The position numbers and the translations under genes were made by a program. Below are positions 7,294 to 14,728 of a DNA stretch of 22,621 nucleotides, piece by piece. This stretch comes from DASPJQ01 sp035299065 (lineage in GTDB: Bacteria > Bacteroidota > Bacteroidia > Flavobacteriales_D > UBA2798). The stretch spans positions 1 through 22,621 of the forward strand of contig DATGXI010000157.1 of assembly GCA_035299065.1 (NCBI GenBank), written 5' to 3'. Position 1 is the first letter of the stretch. Every line of letters starts with the position of its first letter. Under the pieces are notes generated by a model. The model had not been told where the DNA came from and did not search any database. It saw nothing but the letters and a program-made list of their open reading frames with translations.

Positions 7294-8082
7294 TTACAAA
7301 TTCCCGGTACGCCCGCCATCAACCGGCAGGTTTATACCATTAATATAAGACGCTGCAGGCGAGGCCAAAAATGCTACAGCTGCCGCAACTTCATGTGGCT
7401 CACCTATTCTGCCCATTGGCACTTCACTGGCCATGTGATTAAACACATCTTGTACATTAGTGCCTGTTTTGTCTGATTTATTTTGAGCAATTTGCTGTAA
7501 TCTACCGGTATTGGTAGCGCCAGGCAACACATTGTTTACTGTAATACCAAATTTTCCAACCTCGTTTGACAATGTTTTTGCCCAATTGGCAACAGCCGCA
7601 CGAATGGTGTTTGAAACACCAAGATTTGGCAATGGCAATTTTACAGAAGTGGAAATAATATTAATAACGCGGCCATATCCTGAACTTTTCATGCCCGCAA
7701 GCGCAGCCTGTACAATTGTATGGTTATTGATCAAATGATTGTTGAATGTATTGATAAACTCTTCGGGTTTTGCATCGGTAATTGGGCCGCCTGCAGGACC
7801 ACCTGTATTATTCACAACAATGTTGATTACCCCTTTTTTTGAAACAAAATCATTTACTTTTTCCCGCACCAAATTTGTATCAGAAAAATCGGCAACCAGG
7901 TAATCGTGTTCCTGGCCTTTTGATTTGTCCAGCTCACTCAATACCAGTTTTAATTTTGCCTCATCACGCGCGCATAAAAACACCGTGGCTCCAAGTTTCG
8001 CCAATTCAAGCGCACTTGCTTTTCCAATGCCTTGCGTGCTTCCGCAAACCAAGGCTGTTTTTCCTGAAAGATCTAGATTCAT
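7294..8082 (-). CDS. Short-chain dehydrogenase/reductase-like protein without the YxxxK motif
   Basis: 262 residues with a classic SDR Rossmann fold. The dinucleotide motif is CGSTQGIG (13-20), the NNAG-equivalent is NNTGG (91-95), and the C-terminal PVDGGRTGNL is typical of beta-ketoacyl-ACP reductase-like members. The catalytic Ser is present (S144), but 13 residues later, where Tyr is expected, there is S157, and the Lys position is R161 (GVSNTIRAAV). This is a recognisable SDR subgroup lacking the canonical tetrad, and substrates are unknown. It could be a reductase with altered chemistry or a cofactor-binding non-enzyme. It is first in the probable SDR-LemA-TPM operon, and its leader holds a dispersed-repeat-like sequence. 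Confidence 0.9.
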   Translation of the reverse strand: MNLDLSGKTALVCGSTQGIGKASALELAKLGATVFLCARDEAKLKLVLSELDKSKGQEHDYLVADFSDTNLVREKVNDFVSKKGVINIVVNNTGGPAGGPITDAKPEEFINTFNNHLINNHTIVQAALAGMKSSGYGRVINIISTSVKLPLPNLGVSNTIRAAVANWAKTLSNEVGKFGITVNNVLPGATNTGRLQQIAQNKSDKTGTNVQDVFNHMASEVPMGRIGEPHEVAAAVAFLASPAASYINGINLPVDGGRTGNL

Positions 8083-8087
8083 TTTTT

Positions 8088-8122
8088 GCCACTAAGACTC
8101 TAAGACACAAAAGTGCACGAAG
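8088..8122 (-). repeat. Dispersed-repeat-like sequence in the SDR leader
   Basis: GCCACTAAGACTCTAAGACA followed by CAAAAGTGCACGAAG. It resembles, from memory, a degenerate word series (CACTAAGACAC and AAGACACAAAG) that recurs between genes in many Bacteroidota and other bacteria. It directly abuts the SDR start codon. Copy number in this genome cannot be seen here. Confidence 0.45.
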
Positions 8123-8220
8123 AGAAAATTTATATTGGTTTTAATAAAGACTTTAAGTTCAAAATGTTCGATCCGTTCCTCACTGATTCAAAACCGCTAA
8201 CTAAAAAGCCGTTTCTCACA

Positions 8221-8254
8221 TTTGCTAATTTCCGAATCTACTAATTTGCTAATT
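8221..8254. repeat. Direct repeat TTTGCTAATT at the murA 3' end
   Basis: TTTGCTAATT occurs at 8221-8230 and again at 8245-8254, the second copy running into the murA stop codon. Such GCTAATT-rich word series are common extragenic sequence in Bacteroidota. No terminator-like hairpin with a U-tract is evident in the 170-base spacer 8083-8252. Confidence 0.45.
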
Positions 8255-9557
8255 AACTCCTCTTAATCTCCGCTCCCAACTTAATCAATCGCTGATCAAT
8301 GTTCTGGTAACCGCGGTCAATCTGCTCAATGTTGTGAATGGTACTTTTTCCTTCGGCACTTAAGGCTGCAATTAAAAGTGAAACCCCCGCGCGAATATCC
8401 GGTGACGACATTGTTACGCCCCGCAAATTATATTGCCTGTTTAATCCAATTACGGTTGCACGGTGCGGATCACACAAAATAATTTGTGCGCCCATATCAA
8501 TCAATTTATCTACAAAAAACAAACGGCTCTCAAACATTTTTTGATGTATCAATACGCTTCCTTTTGCCTGTGTTGCCACTACTAAAACAATGCTCAGCAA
8601 ATCAGGTGTAAATCCTGGCCAGGGAGCATCGGCAATGGTCAAAATACTTCCGTCAATAAACGTATCAATCTCGTAACTATCCTGCGATGGAATATATAAA
8701 TCATCGCCTCTTAACTCCATTTGGATTCCCAAACGCTGAAATACATTCGGAATAATTCCCAATTCTTTATACGCAACATTTTTAATGGTGATTTCTGACT
8801 GAGTCATAGCCGCCATTCCAATGAAACTACCTATTTCAATCATGTCGGGCAGCAATGTATGCTCGCAGCCATGCAATTCTTTCACACCTTCAATGGTCAA
8901 TAAATTGGAGCCGATCCCTGAAATTTTTGCACCCATTCGCACCAACATTTTACACAACTGTTGTAAATACGGTTCACAGGCTGCATTAAAAATGGTAGTG
9001 GTTCCTTTAGCCAACACAGCTGCCATTACAACATTTGCTGTTCCGGTCACACTGGCCTCATCAAGCAACATGTAACAGCCCTTCAGTTCACTGGCGTCAA
9101 CACGGTAAAATTCTTCACCTGCATCGTAAACAAAATTAGCGCCCAGCTTTTGAAAACCTATGAAGTGCGTGTCTAACCTCCTGCGCCCAATTTTATCGCC
9201 ACCGGGTTTAGGAATATATCCTTTTCCAAAACGCGCCAAAAGCGGCCCAACAATCATGATGCTTCCGCGCAGGCCACCGCCTTTGTTTTTAAAATCGGCT
9301 GAATTTAAATATTCAAGATTTACATCCTTGGCTTCAAACACGTAGGTGCCCTCACCTTTTTTTTCAACGCCAACACCCATTGTTGCCAAAAGGCTAATGA
9401 GTTTATTTACGTCAATAATATCGGGAATGTTCTTTATGGTAACTTTTTCGGGGGTGAGTAAAACTGCGCTTATGATTTGCAGTGCTTCGTTTTTTGCTCC
9501 CTGTGGAGTTATTTCACCTTTTAGCTTATTGCCTCCCCGAATTTCAAAAGTTGCCAT
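8253..9557 (-). CDS. murA: UDP-N-acetylglucosamine 1-carboxyvinyltransferase, Asp variant at the catalytic Cys position
   Basis: 434 residues, full length. It transfers enolpyruvyl from phosphoenolpyruvate to UDP-GlcNAc, the first committed step of peptidoglycan synthesis, in the cytoplasm. Visible landmarks are GAKNEAL with the conserved Lys22/Asn23, the catalytic loop PKPGGDKIGRRRLDTHF, and the C-terminal DIRAGVSLLIAAL with the conserved Arg. The loop residue that is Cys115 in E. coli is Asp121 here. The Cys-to-Asp change leaves MurA active but prevents fosfomycin alkylation (known for E. coli C115D and for natural mycobacterial and chlamydial enzymes), so intrinsic fosfomycin insensitivity is predicted. 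It starts 3 bases after the DUF4290 stop, so the two are almost surely co-transcribed. Confidence 0.97.
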   Translation of the reverse strand: MATFEIRGGNKLKGEITPQGAKNEALQIISAVLLTPEKVTIKNIPDIIDVNKLISLLATMGVGVEKKGEGTYVFEAKDVNLEYLNSADFKNKGGGLRGSIMIVGPLLARFGKGYIPKPGGDKIGRRRLDTHFIGFQKLGANFVYDAGEEFYRVDASELKGCYMLLDEASVTGTANVVMAAVLAKGTTTIFNAACEPYLQQLCKMLVRMGAKISGIGSNLLTIEGVKELHGCEHTLLPDMIEIGSFIGMAAMTQSEITIKNVAYKELGIIPNVFQRLGIQMELRGDDLYIPSQDSYEIDTFIDGSILTIADAPWPGFTPDLLSIVLVVATQAKGSVLIHQKMFESRLFFVDKLIDMGAQIILCDPHRATVIGLNRQYNLRGVTMSSPDIRAGVSLLIAALSAEGKSTIHNIEQIDRGYQNIDQRLIKLGAEIKRS

Positions 9558-9560
9558 GTG

Positions 9561-10217
9561 TTAAAATCGTTTTTTGTTTTGGTTATGTTTGTTTTTATTG
9601 AATTTTTTCTTCTTGAAATTTTGTCCCTGGTTTTGGTTATTGCCTTGCGGTTTACCCATGTTTTGGTTGCTCAACTGCACATCTTTCCAATCAATTTTTC
9701 CACCACTCATGTCTTTTAAATGCCCAAGTATTACATCATCCGTTACCGAATCCCTGTTCCATGTCAAATACATGCGCTTCATCAAATTGGCAACCATCAA
9801 AATAATGTTGTTGCGTTCATCGCCATCAGGTAAGCCAACCGCCTTTGCCACCATCAACTCAATTGTTTTTCCATAATGGCCATACTTTACATCTTTACGC
9901 GGATATTTTACACGATCAGGTTTGGCCGCAAACACATCCGGTTCAGGAATAGGGTATGGTGAGTCAACATCAAGTTTAAAATCCGACACAAGTATTAAAT
10001 GCGTCCACAATTTCTGTTTAAAGTCTTCCACACCGGCAGGCTGTGGATTTAAAATACCCATTACCTGCACAATTGTTTTTGCAGCTTTGTTTCGCTCTTC
10101 ACGGTCAGCAATTGTCATTGCATGATTTACCATTTCCTGGATGTAGCGACCATGTTCGGGCATAAATAAATGCGCACGCTGTGTATTGTATACATGATCA
10201 AATGCTTTCTTTTCCAT
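9561..10217 (-). CDS. DUF4290 domain-containing protein
   Basis: 218 residues. The body (about 5-175) matches my recollection of DUF4290, a Bacteroidota family of unknown function often found next to murA: YNTQRAHLFMPEHGRYIQ at the start, then a helical region with YPIPEP and YGHYGKTIELM. The tail (about 182-218) is low complexity, rich in Asn, Gln and Lys and ending FNKNKHNQNKKRF, so it is probably disordered and positively charged and might bind nucleic acid. There is no signal peptide or membrane segment, so it should be cytoplasmic. The 3-base gap to murA argues for a linked function or shared regulation. Confidence 0.85.
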   Translation of the reverse strand: MEKKAFDHVYNTQRAHLFMPEHGRYIQEMVNHAMTIADREERNKAAKTIVQVMGILNPQPAGVEDFKQKLWTHLILVSDFKLDVDSPYPIPEPDVFAAKPDRVKYPRKDVKYGHYGKTIELMVAKAVGLPDGDERNNIILMVANLMKRMYLTWNRDSVTDDVILGHLKDMSGGKIDWKDVQLSNQNMGKPQGNNQNQGQNFKKKKFNKNKHNQNKKRF

Positions 10218-10238
10218 ATTACTTAAGTTAAACTATAA

Positions 10239-10266
10239 AATGTACGTCTATACGAATTTGTACATT
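10239..10266. promoter_or_regulatory. Inverted repeat upstream of the DUF4290-murA pair, possible operator
   Basis: AATGTAC (10239-10245) and GTACATT (10260-10266) form a perfect 7-base inverted repeat with a 14-base spacer, 22-49 bases upstream of the DUF4290 start. On the minus strand the left arm overlaps TACATTTT (10237-10244), one mismatch from the -7 consensus TAnnTTTG. A TTG lies 24 bases further upstream, slightly too far for a good -33. A promoter/operator overlap is inferred and weakly supported. Confidence 0.35.
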
Positions 10267-10307
10267 GACAAATGTTATCAACGAGATAATGTGAAGGTAA
10301 TAAAAAA

Positions 10308-11681
10308 TCAGTCAATAAGGCCCGGTTTTTCGCCAAAATTATCAAGGTGTGAGGGCCGTTCCCTGAAGGTATCAAGGTATTTATGAAACTGGTAACGAAG
10401 CAGTACCGCCCGTAACAACATCCACACATTAAAGCCTATCCAAATGGCCATAATCTTAAAACCAAAATAGCCTAAAAGGTAAAGGCAGGGAACAAAACCC
10501 CCAAATGAAGAAAGAATAAGCACATTCCTGAGCGGTACCATAAGCCCGGCCCCTTTCATAAAATCATCGTACACAAATGCAAAGGCAATTATGGGCTGCA
10601 TGACAACAATCAGCCAAAATGTATGGTAAAATATCAATTGGGTTGAGTCGGTTTCCAGCAACATCCACCCCAGGGGAAAGTAAAGCGCCACCAAAATAAC
10701 CGTTAAAAACAACGCCACTTTTAACGTCATTACCCGCATAATGCCGGTTAATTGCCTTAAACTATCACTGTTTCCCTGCCCAACAAATTTTCCAACAAGG
10801 GCATTTCCTGCATTGGCATATCCCTCAATAAAAAAGGCACAAAAAAACCATATTTGCGTAAGCACGGTTTGTACCGCAAGGTAATCATCGCCATTTTTAG
10901 CTGCAAAACGTATACTGAAAAAATAAACCGCGTTAACTGCTATGGAACGTATAATTAAATTACCGCTCATGGTCATAAAACGAAAAAACAGCGGGTGCAA
11001 CCGTGGTTCAAATGTGAGCTTAAACGGTGTGTATCGTAAATAAAAAACACAGGCAATTAAAAACATAAGCACCTGCACAATTACGCTTGAAATAGCCACG
11101 CCCTTTATGCCCATGGGTTCAATCCATCCCGCCCAGCCTTTCATAAATAAAATATCCATAGCCAAATTCAACCCGGCACCACCAACCGTTATAAGCATGG
11201 TCCAAAATGTATTTTGCATTCCCCTGAAAATTCCAAAAATGAGAAGGGTAGCCAACGTAAAAGGGTAACCTATAGCCCGTATTTCAAAATACTCAACTGT
11301 TTTGGCCAGCAATTCCCCATCAGCATTGTAAAACCTGAATATTTCTGTAGCAAAAGTTCGTGTTATGAGCGCAAACAATAAACCCAGCACAAAATTCATC
11401 CAAATCATTTGTGGAACCAGGTTTTTTATCTGTCCCAACCTTCCTGCTCCATAGTGCTGCGCAACAACCGTACTCATGGCGGTTCGCGTTTGTGAAAAAA
11501 CCCAAACTATCAACAAAAAAAATGAAGCGGCCAGGCCCACGGCACCTGTAACAACGGTTGGGTTGTATGAGTATTCCTTAATAATGCCGTTATCCAGCAA
11601 TGCAATCAACGGTTCAGCCACAGCGCTCAAAATAGCTGGTGCCGCAATCAAATTTATTTCCCGCTGACTTACTTTTGCCAT
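10308..11681 (-). CDS. MATE family efflux transporter (DinF-like)
   Basis: 457 residues with about twelve hydrophobic helices in two halves, as expected for MATE exporters, which expel drugs or metabolites using H+ or Na+ gradients. Family-like segments include EINLIAAPAILSAVAEPLIA at the N-terminus, RTAMSTVVAQHYGAG after helix 2, and FFCAFFIEGYANAGNALVG in the second half. The substrate cannot be predicted. It is followed after 90 bases by the DUF4290-murA pair on the same strand; the gap holds a possible promoter, so it need not be part of that operon. The C-terminal 25 residues or so are hydrophilic. Confidence 0.9.
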   Translation of the reverse strand: MAKVSQREINLIAAPAILSAVAEPLIALLDNGIIKEYSYNPTVVTGAVGLAASFFLLIVWVFSQTRTAMSTVVAQHYGAGRLGQIKNLVPQMIWMNFVLGLLFALITRTFATEIFRFYNADGELLAKTVEYFEIRAIGYPFTLATLLIFGIFRGMQNTFWTMLITVGGAGLNLAMDILFMKGWAGWIEPMGIKGVAISSVIVQVLMFLIACVFYLRYTPFKLTFEPRLHPLFFRFMTMSGNLIIRSIAVNAVYFFSIRFAAKNGDDYLAVQTVLTQIWFFCAFFIEGYANAGNALVGKFVGQGNSDSLRQLTGIMRVMTLKVALFLTVILVALYFPLGWMLLETDSTQLIFYHTFWLIVVMQPIIAFAFVYDDFMKGAGLMVPLRNVLILSSFGGFVPCLYLLGYFGFKIMAIWIGFNVWMLLRAVLLRYQFHKYLDTFRERPSHLDNFGEKPGLID

Positions 11682-11784
11682 AATGCTATCACAGGCTAAA
11701 CTTCATTTAAAATTAATTGGATTATACTGACTGGATTTCTAACTATTGGTTGGTTTAATTCTAAATTAAAAGCCGGCCCAGTAT

Positions 11785-11822
11785 AAAAACAAAAGAGCAC
11801 CTGCCGAACCAACGACAGGTGC
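11785..11822 (-). terminator. Rho-independent terminator of the isocitrate dehydrogenase gene
   Basis: The arms GCACCTG (11797-11803) and CAGGTGC (11816-11822) enclose a 12-base loop. On the minus strand the hairpin is followed by a T-rich tract (complement of 11785-11794). It lies 22 bases past the isocitrate dehydrogenase stop and separates that gene from the MATE gene. Confidence 0.85.
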
Positions 11823-11843
11823 CCCTTTCACGTTAGTTCATTT

Positions 11844-13073
11844 TTATTTTGCTAATTTCTTTTTAAGGTTTGAATCAATTGCACTTAAAAAGTCTTCGGT
11901 ATTCATATACTTGTCCGAAGTCACATCGTTTCCAAAAGCACAAACGGCAAGGTCTTTTGTCATTTTTCCGCTCTCAACGGTTTCAATGCAAACCTGCTCC
12001 AACGCTTTGGTAAAGTCAATCAGCGCCTGGTTACCGTCAAGTTTACCCCTAAAAGCCAACCCCTGCGTCCATGCAAAAATTGATGCAATTGGGTTGGTTG
12101 ATGTTGGTTTACCCTGCTGGTGCATGCGGTAGTGGCGTGTTACCGTACCGTGTGCGGCTTCAGCTTCCATAATTTTTCCATCAGGTGTAATTAGTGACGA
12201 TGTCATCAATCCCAATGATCCAAATCCTTGTGCAACTGAGTCTGACTGCACATCACCATCGTAATTTTTACACGCCCAAACAAATCCGCCATTCCATTTC
12301 ATAGCACTTGCAACCATGTCATCAATTAAGCGGTGCTCATACGTAATTTTTAATCCTTCAAATTTAGCCTTAAACTCATTGTCATAAATTTCCTGAAAAA
12401 TATCTTTGAAACGCCCATCGTATTTTTTAAGAATGGTGTTTTTTGATGAAAGGTACAGGTTCCATTTTTTCATAATGGCCTGGTTAAAGCACGCGCGTGC
12501 AAATCCCTTTATTGACTCGTCTACATTGTACATAGCCAAAGCTACACCATCACTTTTAAAATTAAATACTTCATGTGTTACGGGTGCACTTCCGTCTTCA
12601 GGCGTAAACGTCATAGTCAATTTACCTTTACCTTTCACAACCATGTCGGTTGCGCGGTACTGGTCACCAAACGCATGGCGTCCAATACAAATTGGCTGCG
12701 TCCAGGTATTCACAATACGCGGTATGTTTTTTATAACAATTGGTTCACGAAAAACAGTACCATCAAGTATATTCCTGATCGTTCCGTTTGGTGATTTCCA
12801 CATTTGTTTCAAATTAAATTCCTTTACACGGGCTTCATCGGGTGTAATGGTTGCACATTTTATACCCACTCCGTATTTCTTAATGGCTTCGGCTGAGTCA
12901 ATGGTTACCTGGTCATTGGTTGCATCACGGTGCTCAATACCCAGGTCGTAATACTTAATATCAACGTCCAGGTACGGTAAAATCAATTTGTCTTTGATGT
13001 ATTTCCAAATAATTCGGGTCATTTCATCGCCATCCAACTCTACAACGGGATTGGCTACTTTAATTTTTTCCAT
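11844..13073 (-). CDS. icd: NADP-dependent isocitrate dehydrogenase, eukaryote-like homodimeric type
   Basis: 409 residues, full length. Oxidatively decarboxylates isocitrate to 2-oxoglutarate in the TCA cycle, in the cytoplasm. It resembles mammalian IDH1/IDH2 rather than E. coli Icd. Substrate loop KSPNGTIRNILDGTVFREPI carries S94, N96, R100 and R109; R132 lies in GRHAFGDQYR (same numbering as human IDH1 R132); metal-ligand Asp residues are D251, D274 and D278. The HGTVTRHYR segment (308-316) is the one that contacts the NADP 2'-phosphate in this type, so NADP is the likely cofactor. It is a single-gene unit with its own terminator, divergent from the small secreted protein gene. Confidence 0.96.
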   Translation of the reverse strand: MEKIKVANPVVELDGDEMTRIIWKYIKDKLILPYLDVDIKYYDLGIEHRDATNDQVTIDSAEAIKKYGVGIKCATITPDEARVKEFNLKQMWKSPNGTIRNILDGTVFREPIVIKNIPRIVNTWTQPICIGRHAFGDQYRATDMVVKGKGKLTMTFTPEDGSAPVTHEVFNFKSDGVALAMYNVDESIKGFARACFNQAIMKKWNLYLSSKNTILKKYDGRFKDIFQEIYDNEFKAKFEGLKITYEHRLIDDMVASAMKWNGGFVWACKNYDGDVQSDSVAQGFGSLGLMTSSLITPDGKIMEAEAAHGTVTRHYRMHQQGKPTSTNPIASIFAWTQGLAFRGKLDGNQALIDFTKALEQVCIETVESGKMTKDLAVCAFGNDVTSDKYMNTEDFLSAIDSNLKKKLAK

Positions 13074-13368
13074 GTGCTGTTTTAATTATTAAGGTTGTAA
13101 ACCTAAGGGTTTTGGTTAAATGTGCAAGGTAAAAGTGTAAAAAAAATCAACGGGTTATAGGGCTTTAACGGGTTGTTTTTCAGGCTGCCTAACGGGCTGT
13201 ACGCTTTACTTCATTTGTATTTTGCTATCCAGTTTGCCCTGCGGTGGCTTCTTTCAGTCGCCTCCTCGGGCAACTGTATCACGCAAAATACTGCATGCCG
13301 CATCGCTTCCATCCCGGGCAGGGTTAACAGTAAAATGAATGATCACCGTTTTTTCGTATATTTAAATC
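13074..13368. other. Intergenic region between divergent icd and small secreted protein genes
   Basis: 295 bases with no convincing ORF or RNA gene. Three copies of AACGGG(T/C)T lie at 13149-13156, 13167-13174 and 13191-13198, on the icd side. The region must hold the icd promoter, but no good TAnnTTTG/-33 pair is visible there. Confidence 0.5.
13357..13364 (+). promoter_or_regulatory. Possible -7 element for the small secreted protein gene
   Basis: TATATTTA, one mismatch from the Bacteroidota consensus TAnnTTTG, ends 4 bases before the ATG. No TTG lies at the -33 position. If real, the transcript would be leaderless or nearly so. Confidence 0.35.
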
Positions 13369-13788
13369 ATGAACTCAATTTCAATATTCATACTCATCGC
13401 CTTTTTTGTACCTGCAGCAAATCCAAAACTTGACCGTGACTTCATTTTTCCAAAAGCCGCCCAGGAAAAAGCGCCTCCCGGTGAGTCTTTTGAAGTCATA
13501 ACTGAAAAAGACATGTTCAAAGCAAAAGAAATTTTAAAAAAAAGCTGGAACAAAAATGAATCTGACACAACCTGGGCCAAATACAACAGGCAGTATATGC
13601 TGTACAACTCAAATCAAATGGGTAAAGTCGTATTCATAGCCGGCACGTGTAATGAAGAAACAGATGAATATTTTGCTACCACCTGGACTATGGGTATGCG
13701 GGCTGACAAATGTTATTACTATGCGTTTGTTGACCTGAAAAAGAAAAAAGTAGTAAATTTTTTGTGGAATGTTTATGGTAAAAAATAA
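13369..13788 (+). CDS. Small secreted protein of unknown function
   Basis: 139 residues; I do not recognise a family. It starts with a short hydrophobic segment (MNSISIFILIAFFVPAANP) that looks like a signal peptide, so the mature protein of about 120 residues is probably periplasmic or exported. The mature part is rich in aromatic and Lys residues, with two Cys (TCNEET and DKCYYY) that could form a disulfide, and ends in strand-like segments (KVVNFLWNVYGKK). It is supported as real by its size, its signal sequence, its position in an otherwise empty gap and a plausible -7 element. It converges on the TonB-like gene with a 2-base gap and no visible terminator between them. Confidence 0.68.
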   Translation: MNSISIFILIAFFVPAANPKLDRDFIFPKAAQEKAPPGESFEVITEKDMFKAKEILKKSWNKNESDTTWAKYNRQYMLYNSNQMGKVVFIAGTCNEETDEYFATTWTMGMRADKCYYYAFVDLKKKKVVNFLWNVYGKK

Positions 13789-13790
13789 AT

Positions 13791-14534
13791 CTATTGCGCC
13801 ACAAAGGTATACGTAATTGTTCCCGCCTGTGGATCTCCGTATTTCGTGCTTGCTTCAAACTTGCATTTTTTTGTGTATTTCAATGCATTTTCGCCCATAC
13901 AGTCTTCGGTAAAATTTGATTTGGCCTTGTCAATTTCTGCGCTCACAACTTTACCGCTGGTATTCAATTTCACTTTCAATACAACTGTTCCGCTTCCCTT
14001 ACACACGTAAGCAGGCTTTTGAAACACTTCATGCGCCCTTCCCGCAAAATCATAACTCCCGTCAACACGTCCTGCCTTTCTGACTTTGCTGGTTTCATCG
14101 CCATTATCACCCTCAGTTTTTTTCTTGTCAATTTTCTTGTCCTTCTCCGTATCATTTACCTCAACCGTATGCTTATGTGTTGCTGCCAGGTCATTGAATG
14201 AGCTCTTTTCAAAATCCCGCAATTCCTTCTCCACATCGCTGTCAAGGTTTTTGTAATTACGGGCATCGTATTTTTTATCGCTCTCGCCTACCTTATCGCG
14301 CTCATTTACGGTTTCGTTTGAAATTTTTTCGTTTGAATTAACTGGCGGTTGTATAGTTGGGTCAAGTTCGGCAAGCTGCACATCCTCTTCCAGCACAATG
14401 GGAAACTGTTCCAGGCGGCCCATAGGCGGTAAATGCCGTTCAACAGGCATCATGTTCATGTACACAGCCACAGCCACATGCAGTATAAACGTTCCCAAAA
14501 ACGCCCACTTATATTTTATCACATAGTCCAACAT
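13791..14534 (-). CDS. TonB-like energy transducer protein
   Basis: 247 residues from the ATG at 14532-14534. One N-terminal membrane helix (KWAFLGTFILHVAVAVYM), then a highly charged Asp/Glu/Lys-rich linker, then a C-terminal domain (about the last 80 residues) resembling TonB_C: GSGTVVLKVKLNTSGKVVSAEI and QAGTITYTFVAQ. TonB proteins span the periplasm and pass proton-motive energy to outer-membrane receptors; no receptor, ExbB or ExbD gene is nearby, and the linker is not Pro-rich as in classical TonB. An upstream in-frame TTG (14544-14546) would add four residues, but it lies inside a perfect -7 promoter element, so I reject it. C-terminal Cys residues (three) could form a disulfide. Confidence 0.75.
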   Translation of the reverse strand: MLDYVIKYKWAFLGTFILHVAVAVYMNMMPVERHLPPMGRLEQFPIVLEEDVQLAELDPTIQPPVNSNEKISNETVNERDKVGESDKKYDARNYKNLDSDVEKELRDFEKSSFNDLAATHKHTVEVNDTEKDKKIDKKKTEGDNGDETSKVRKAGRVDGSYDFAGRAHEVFQKPAYVCKGSGTVVLKVKLNTSGKVVSAEIDKAKSNFTEDCMGENALKYTKKCKFEASTKYGDPQAGTITYTFVAQ

Positions 14535-14543
14535 GCGCTCTAT

Positions 14544-14551
14544 CAAATATA
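14544..14551 (-). promoter_or_regulatory. -7 promoter element of the TonB-like gene
   Basis: On the minus strand this reads TATATTTG, a perfect match to TAnnTTTG, 9 bases before the preferred ATG. No TTG is at the usual -33 distance. Transcription from it would give a leader of only a few bases and excludes the upstream TTG start. Confidence 0.55.
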
Positions 14552-14728
14552 CGAATTTTTGATCATATGGTTGTTATACCCTTCGTGGTACACGCATTAC
14601 AGAATAATGTTCAGTAAAATAGTCAATAGAAGGTGAAACACGTAAGGGCACTTTTGAACACATAACATGATTCGGATAAACTACTGGGGAACTAACGTGT
14701 TTTTAAGTCCTCTAAAATGTTTCAAAAG

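Noticed and set aside
6937..7476. 179-residue open frame on the + strand
   Set aside because: Antisense to lemA and the SDR gene and spans the gap between them; composition typical of a shadow frame.
7839..8144. + strand frame ending in ATKTLRHKSARRE
   Set aside because: Antisense to the SDR gene; its tail is the translation of a dispersed-repeat-like sequence that often yields such spurious peptides.
10223..10429. Minus-strand 68-residue frame overlapping the MATE 3' end
   Set aside because: Shifted frame of the MATE gene running into the spacer; no start context or family match.
12406..12951. 181-residue open frame on the + strand
   Set aside because: Lies wholly antisense to isocitrate dehydrogenase, whose protein is a full-length family match; the product has no recognisable features.
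14544..14546. TTG as start of the TonB-like gene
   Set aside because: It is part of the perfect -7 element TATATTTG, so it would lie upstream of the transcript; the ATG at 14532-14534 is preferred.
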